DNA of 64,000 bases, from the NCBI GenBank assembly GCA_026874595.1, contig CM049317.1:33502901-33566900 (forward strand). The letters run 5' to 3'. Position 1 is the stretch's first letter, and every line of letters begins with the position of its first letter. This DNA is from Sipunculus nudus. Its lineage: Eukaryota; Annelida; Sipuncula; Golfingiida; Sipunculidae. The notes beneath the pieces were generated by a model. The model ran no database searches and had not been told where the DNA came from. It saw only the letters and a program-made list of their open reading frames with translations. The translations under genes and the position numbers were made by a program. Positions 57,871 through 64,000 of this stretch are shown here, one piece after another.

Positions 57871-59114
57871 TTCAGTGAAGCTTGTATAAAATATTTCATT
57901 GGAAATCATATAAAACATTTCAATGCACATACTCTCTAATTATTGCTAACCCAAATTATTTTCCTGTACATGACAGATTGAGCCCCCCCCCCCCCCCCCC
58001 CTCTTTGTTTGATGTTACCAAAAAATCTGGGGAAAAGCTCATAGTACACCGTCACGATTCCAGTTACAAAGTATGTTTTGCTTTATAATGCATTTAAGCT
58101 ACCCAACGATTACAACCAAAATTTTCAAAAAATATCTACACCTGGGAGAGGGGGGGGGGTACCCCCTGCCAATGCCTCCACCCCAGTCTTTTCTCTTATG
58201 CTGCGAAGACCTGATTTATGCTGCGAGTCTCCTGATTTGTTACATTTTTGGAAAGATGATCAATAGTTGACCGGACGCACTTAGACATGGTGTCAGAATT
58301 TATAAATGACCCAAACTTTAATTCGCCGAAACACTGATGGGCTGGTGGCAGGCCGGCTTTTTGAAATGTCAAGTTACTTTATAACAATTTTATGCAATTA
58401 ACCACGCACTGTCGATGTCTGAAATCCTACCTAATATCCAGCTGTTGCATTGCAGATTGCGGCAACAGAAAGCGGTATGAATTCGCTTGGGGTATTTACT
58501 TGCAGGCGCTGATCTAGGATTTTATTTTTGCAGGGAGGGGTCAACTGGTGTCATGCATAACAATTTTCTAAAAAAAGGTAGTTAGTTAAGAGCAGGGACG
58601 ACCGACCCCCCCCCCCCCCCCTTGGATCCGCGCCTGACTTGGCAAGCGATCAGGGTCTGATATGGGTCTCATGATGTGAAAACCCGCTAGATCGCGCTGC
58701 ATCCGTAAGTTATGCATGTAAAAAGCAGATTACATCTAAGTCTGCATTTACTTTATCCTCAACATTGCTAGTGTTAATTTGCCCTTTATCTGTATCAATT
58801 TACAACGCATTGCAACCGATTTACCATGCCATTCCGAGAATACACACCGTATGCTCCACATTAATCAAAACTGGCGGCGCCAGACCGTGTGTCTGAAGTT
58901 TACTGGGTGTGTCGGCATAGACCTGTACATGTCCCTGTGTATTCCCACTTTGACCAGCAACCGACAGGCAGTAAGCCTATTAATTCATATTTTATAAACA
59001 TGGAACTAGGAACATCCAAGAAGTTATACTCTATGGTTAATATCAAAATTTGATATTCTATCACAATTACACGATTTGCCTTTAAACCAATATTTGGGAA
59101 TTTGCCTTTGAAGC
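57871..59114. other. Intergenic with poly-C and poly-G runs
   Basis: Poly-C at 57983-58001 and 58607-58621, and a GGGGGTACCCCC palindrome at 58153. The flanking GGATCCGCGCCTG type phrases suggest decayed copies of one abundant repeat. Confidence 0.5.
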
Positions 59115-59195
59115 AATGGCTTGGATCAAACCCGGCACCTGTTACCCAACAGTAGACAACACCCTAACCACGACGCAATATATGCTCTAGCCCAT
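59115..59195 (-). mobile_element. tRNA-derived SINE head
   Basis: On the minus strand: A-box-like TGGTTAGGGTG (59170-59160) and B-box-like GGGTTTGATCC (59133-59123), at tRNA spacing. A true tRNA is unlikely: no clean acceptor stem was seen. Confidence 0.5.
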
Positions 59196-59999
59196 GTTGG
59201 TATCAACTCGCTGTCAAAGTAATTACCCACCCATCGGTGTGTTTTTACTCCGTATTTAACGTTTTAAAAATCACAGTTTTTATTTTTCGCTTTATAGTGA
59301 AACTTGAAAAGCACTCAGAGGGCGCAGACCTCCGTCAAGGCAGATCATTACCCTCATATGGCATTGTCAAAAATGTAGCATTTTGCTTAAAACCAATCCC
59401 GAATCCTATAAAATCAATTGTTCCTTGTATCAATGAAGAGCTGTACTGGAAATTTAACGCAAACAGAGAGATAAACACATCAAAAACATAACCTCCTAGG
59501 CGGGGTTAATAACAGAACATCATAATAGTTCCTCAATTAACATTATTTTGCTGTCGTCAGTCTTGGTCTGTAATTATATATCATTTGGTTTGTCTCCAAA
59601 CAAACACATATAAACGTAAAGAGAAGATGAAAGTGAGAAAAAAAGTAGCGAAGGGAAATATGAACTTTGGTATCAGGCGATACCGTCAAAGGCCGAGAAC
59701 ACACAGCCAAATGTAAACACTTCCTGCAAATACAAATTTGTCAAAAGTGACTGTGATTTATTTAATCATCGCATCCATCCTACGCCAATATACAGTCGAC
59801 CTTAGAAATATTATCAGTAATAACTGCGCCGTCCCTACCAAACTGCTTTATTGTCTACCAGCATATGAGGAATAATCTTTGAGCAATTTGTATGCCGACG
59901 AACTGGTAAATGTGTAATTAAAGTTTTATTCTTTAAGCTTTTTCCACAGGCATTTAATTGTATTTTAGACATAAAATTTATTTTATCATGTAGTATATA

Positions 60000-60096
<97 letters not shown>

Positions 60097-60117
60097 GTAT
60101 AAATATATATTTATATA
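60000..60117. repeat. (TA)n microsatellite
   Basis: Long TA tract with GTATA and AAATA interruptions. Confidence 0.95.
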
Positions 60118-60445
60118 TATTTGGAAGACAACCCTTATTTTAAAATACAAGTACACGTCCTCTTCAACACAGAATAATTATTGTGTTAACAAAATAAGTA
60201 CATAACTGTAGAATCAGCCTAAAAAACAAACTTAACATCTGCCGATGTACTTTCTCGATTATGTATATTAAAAATACACACGTGTATGTAATTTGCAAAA
60301 CTTATTGAATATTCACAAAATCTTTGAAAAGGGATAGGGTTCATTACACATACAAGTTCATAACATTCGCTTGACATGGCATATTATGGACTTTATATCA
60401 TATTCTCACTTATATTTTACAAGGAAGCAATTTTGTAGAAAATAT

Positions 60446-60670
60446 TTAATCGTAAAATTTAAATATGTAGCGATGTATAATGTTATCTAGATTGTTTGTC
60501 AGCTTGCCTAAGGCATCTACGACAATTATATTTTCTTTTTCAATACGGGTTATATCCGACACTCTCACCTGCCAATAATTATCCTTCGGCCCAGGAGATG
60601 GTTGAACATTCGCTGTAGAGTTATGAATCGTTACACAGAATTCAAATGTCTTAAACGCATTACGAGTCAT
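60446..60670 (-). other. Open frame of 74 codons, unrecognised
   Basis: MTRNAFKTFEFCVTIHNSTA opens it and NIIHRYIFKFYD closes it. A donor-like CAG|GTGAGA occurs at its middle. Composition is protein-like, but there is no known motif and no neighbouring exon. It may be a gene fragment or chance. Confidence 0.2.
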
Positions 60671-60959
60671 TTCCTACATCTTTCCCAGATATTAAGCAAA
60701 TGATGTCCTTAACGTATGAACTCGTTGAAAAACAAGGTTTAATCACACACAAAAATATTTATGAAAATTTAGAATACATTAGGACATTATATTTTCCCCG
60801 AGCATGTGCTTGCGTTTGGGAAACACCAAATATTCTCCTAAAATAATAAAAGAAATACAAATATATATGTAGTACCGAATAGTTTGAATAAACAGTTTAT
60901 ATATCAGATAGCATTAGCAAAGAGAAACAAGAACACCGAAGACGTGCAAAATACGCCCG

Positions 60960-61420
60960 TCGTGTTTCTGGTGACCTCTGACCTCATTTAAATATGCGTT
61001 AATTTGATGAGAATATAATTCAGGTGAAAAATATGTATAATATGCTTAAAATGTATAACGAGTTTCATGAAAATCCAAAGGATTTTCAATAAATCACCAA
61101 GTTACCTCTAAAGTGCGGTGACCTCTGACCTCATTAAATATGCTTGGGTTTGGACGAGATATTTTATTGATTAACATTTCTGATGAGTTGTTTCAGAATC
61201 CTTTATATTTTACATAAGTTATCCCGGCGACACCACAAGGTAGCCTAGTAACCCGTGACCTTATTAAATATGCGTGTATGTTACCCATAATCGAGATAAT
61301 CTATTGATTAGTAGTTATGGTGTGTTTCGTGAAAATCCATCTAAGCCCCTGTAAGTAATCGCGGCGACACTATCAGACTCAGTAAACGGACGGACGGTGG
61401 ATATACCATAATACTCCCGT
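60960..61420. repeat. Dispersed repeat with internal ~150-bp units
   Basis: TGACCTCTGACCTCATT.AAATATGC recurs at about 60970 and 61120, with a variant at 61257. GTTATCCCGGCGACACCACA and AATCGCGGCGACAC close the units. The same family is at 20500-20900. Confidence 0.6.
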
Positions 61421-61736
61421 CATATGAAGGGCGTATTAAAAAGGAACACTGGCATTCATGTCACAACTGGGCACGAGACTTCTGCGAGTTATAAAAGCTT
61501 TCATTACTTGTCACGTGTTATGTTGTTCATGTTTGATTGACTCGGGGGTTATATCAACAACGGCCCCGAGCCAAAAATAGAGACTAACATCACGACGTCG
61601 ACATGACCTTCTGATAAGCTGGTAAACACACAAATATGTGGCTCCGATGAAGAGTAATTCTCCCCGGTTAGAAAATAAACAAGGTATAGTTAATGTATAA
61701 ACACTCAAGCCCGTTAAGGGAATGTTTCACACTTGT

Positions 61737-61738
<2 letters not shown>

Positions 61739-61790
<52 letters not shown>
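61739..61790. repeat. (TA)n microsatellite
   Basis: Uninterrupted TA tract, just downstream of the putative terminal exon at 61990. Confidence 0.95.
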
Positions 61791-61793
<3 letters not shown>

Positions 61794-61989
61794 TCAATAA
61801 TATGGATTATATGAATAATAATTAATATGAATATTAAAGAGAAGAGCAAATCACAACACAAAATATAGGAGTATGAATGATTATAATATGTAAAAAGAAA
61901 GAAGATATATAGCACATAAAACCAAAAGCAAAATATTAATCTATGAGACCGGCTGAAGATATGTTTAAACACAGCGCAGAAGTGGCACT

Positions 61990-62334
61990 TCATGCAAACA
62001 TACTACGATACAGACTGACTTCATTATCTATTATACATTCATTTTCCAGCACCGTAATGGTATCGTCATCGTCGCCTCCAAAACTCCCACTATCGCCATA
62101 TATTGAAACGTAATAGTTATATTTTAATAACGAATAATTATCGAAGGCACTGTCTTCTTGGCAATTAGCTGATGCACCTTTCCTTTGGCCCTTCCTAACT
62201 GGCACAGAGACCAGTTCAAGAAATCTCTTCTGCTCAAATACATTGCGTCCGTCTGATAGACCAGGCTCTCTTCCAGCATTATCATCAAGTGTACTATCGC
62301 TACGCCTCCCCGTTTCTGTTGTTCCAAGGATAAA
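61990..62334 (-). CDS. Putative terminal exon, receptor-like cytoplasmic tail
   Basis: A 345-nt open frame follows a good acceptor (CACACCTGCCTTATAAG|TTT) in phase 0 and ends in a stop at 61990. It encodes 114 hydrophilic residues: GTTETGRRSDSTLDDN, RKGQRKGASANCQED, then KYNYYVSIYGDSGS, a GGDDDD run and EVSLYRSMFA. Several tyrosines in acidic context suggest a cytoplasmic tail. I do not recognise a family. Upstream exons would lie above 62335; 63790-63924 is one candidate. A long open frame in AT-rich DNA with protein-like composition is the main evidence. Confidence 0.45.
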   Translation of the reverse strand, partial: FILGTTETGRRSDSTLDDNAGREPGLSDGRNVFEQKRFLELVSVPVRKGQRKGASANCQEDSAFDNYSLLKYNYYVSIYGDSGSFGGDDDDTITVLENECIIDNEVSLYRSMFA

Positions 62335-63249
62335 CTTATAAGGCAGGTGTGATCAATAATTATACTGGTCATTTGACCACATGGCCCCGAGAGATTTTTT
62401 TTTTAATATTTAATCCACCTATACCTGATCCTGTTTGATGAGAACTTTCATATAGGTAAATCACCACACGCTTCAGAATAACCATTTGGGGTCATTCCTT
62501 TTATTTCTCACAGAGCATTGTGGGTCTACCTCTTTTTTTAACAAAACTCATGTAGTCGTCTACGCTTGCTGAAGATTAAACATATAGTTAGCCTAATTAT
62601 ATAACTGAATACAAAATTAGACTGTCATGATAGCATTTATCATTTCCCTCATGAGGTTTATCTTCTTAGAGATTTACATTTATTGCTAATTCGTCTTGGT
62701 CGAAACACTCAAATATTGCTCCTGCCCACTATGTGACCTGTTGGACACACAGCGCTTCTACCTGATATGAAGTAGTCAAGTAGATGCGATATATTGTGTG
62801 GAGATAATAATCCTATAGCTACATTCAGTACTGAAAAGGATTCTGCTGCTATTCACTGTTATGACAGAAGAGTCCAACTGCCTGTATCAGTGGTGACGGT
62901 TGCTACGATTCGACATTGTGTGTAATATAATGATGAGAGTGTTGCCTGAATTGCTAAATACAGCGGAAAAGTCCGGGCTCACACGGGCGCCTATGACGTC
63001 AGAGCTTGCATCCCACTGCGTCCACTGACGAAACTTTATTTACCTCGGGGCGCCCGCCCACGTCGTGTCAGCGTGATGCGAGCGGCATTGCGGTAATACT
63101 TATAGGGTGTTTCGAATGTTGATGCCTAGGGCGTAGCCAGGATTGAGGGAGGGGAGTGGGCGATCATCAGTGGCGGATCAAGAAATTCGAAAACCGAAAA
63201 CCGGAAGGGGGCCTAATATGCATGTATGGGTAATATGAAAACGGTTATA
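62335..63249. other. Intergenic or intronic, nothing recognised
   Basis: Possibly an intron of the putative gene at 61990-63924. It has a relatively GC-rich patch at 62990-63090 and a GGGCGTAGCCAGGATT repeat fragment at 63131. Confidence 0.45.
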
Positions 63250-63256
63250 TATACAA

Positions 63257-63306
<50 letters not shown>

Positions 63307-63351
63307 ATCATTATTATTACTATACTTTATATATTTTAGAGCATGAAAATG

Positions 63352-63397
<46 letters not shown>
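63250..63397. repeat. Two (TA)n tracts
   Basis: TA runs at about 63258-63303 and 63353-63396, separated by an ATT-rich spacer. Confidence 0.95.
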
Positions 63398-63789
63398 CTA
63401 TTTTCAATTATGAACCATGGTTTAAATAAGGTTAGTTACAGGCCCACGAGGAGGTTATGGGAGGGGGTTTCCCCCTCATAATGGGAATTTTTTTTAATAT
63501 ACAATGTAAAGTGAACATTTTGAGGCAATTTTCACAAAAATGAGGATTTCCTGTTCTTAAAAAAAATGTTCCGTTATGCCTTCGCGTTATGTAGCCAAAC
63601 TGTAGACAGGTTCAAAATTTAATAATATATTTCTTCAAAATTAGGATATAAGATTTCATCGTTTTCAAACAAGTCAATGGCGCAAAAGCGCAATCACGTT
63701 TGTAACTATCAAAATATTATCTTTTAAATATAATGCCTGAGGTGAAATAACTGGTAAGCTGAATTATTATGTTAAACTTTGCATTTTAC

Positions 63790-63924
63790 CGGGTTCCTTG
63801 GTTTCGACAGCACAGAAGACTCCAAAGAGCTCAGCACTGATCGCGAGTTTGAGTACCGGTATCACCGGAGGAGCCGTAAGATTGTTCCCGGTCGACTCCA
63901 ACCAGGGCCCGGTGATCGATCGAT
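63790..63924 (-). CDS. Putative Ig-like partial exon
   Basis: The exon runs from ACTGCAG|AT to CCCG|GTAAAA, symmetric phase 1-1, 135 nt. The frame reads ITGPWLESTGNNLTAPPVI, then LAISAELFGVFCAVETKEP. The L.I....FGVFCAV pattern resembles the F strand (L.I...D.G.Y.C.V) of an Ig domain. Only one half is present, so another exon is needed upstream, possibly off the window. It could pair with the terminal exon at 61990-62334. Weakly supported. Confidence 0.3.
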
Positions 63925-64000
63925 CTGCAGTTGTTTTGCAGCTGTTCATAAATATCCTTACACTCAAATTATAAATTTGAAAGTAATTGTAACTGAAGAT

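Noticed and set aside
61727-61993. 88-codon minus frame ending in repeated IY
   Set aside because: Its end is translation of a (TA)n tract and the rest lacks protein-like composition.

Overview
This is a window of an AT-rich animal nuclear genome. There are no bacterial features, the genes are split by GT-AG introns, and every class of eukaryotic transposable element is present. The domain mix (WSC plus C-type lectin receptor, pogo/Tigger, hAT, an L1/Tx1-type LINE, tRNA-derived SINEs, long satellites) suggests a marine lophotrochozoan, most likely a bivalve mollusc. That assignment is an inference from style, not from a diagnostic gene.

Layout. 1-5.8 kb is gene-free and holds a 1.7 kb hAT-like element. 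5.8-11.0 kb is a satellite with a ~339 bp monomer. 11.2-15.7 kb is a second, unrelated satellite: a ~629 bp dimer of two ~314 bp halves, very rich in ACGT. 15,715-26,459 (minus strand) is the main gene. I assembled ten exons whose splice phases all agree and whose lengths sum to 2,091 nt (697 codons). The predicted product is a 696-residue type I membrane receptor: signal peptide, C-type-lectin-like half-module, WSC domain, an unrecognised module, a full C-type lectin domain, a Ser/Thr stalk, one transmembrane helix and a ~165-residue tail with several tyrosine motifs. Its stop codon lies at the edge of the second satellite.

26.5-28.5 kb is the 5' flank of this gene. That flank, the signal-peptide exon and part of intron 1 recur, diverged, at 42.5-46.4 kb. 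Damaged copies of the lectin-like and WSC exons (one frameshift, two stops) lie at 52.6-53.3 kb. The region is therefore a decayed local gene family on one strand with one intact member. 29.5-30.1 kb and 54.0-55.45 kb hold two remnants of one LTR-retrotransposon family in opposite orientation. 31.3-39.7 kb is a full-length ~8.4 kb LINE with 15-bp target-site duplications, an open ORF1, a broken ORF2 and an unusually long (3.35 kb) inter-ORF spacer. 41.2-42.2 kb is a pogo/Tigger-like transposon. Several MITEs, degenerate tandem repeats and microsatellites fill the rest. At 62.0-63.9 kb (minus) there are two plausible exons of a second receptor-like gene that probably runs off the window.

Nothing here resembles an operon or a multi-gene pathway. 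The biology worth attention is the WSC/lectin receptor with its signalling tail, its dead paralogues, and the satellite that abuts its coding end.
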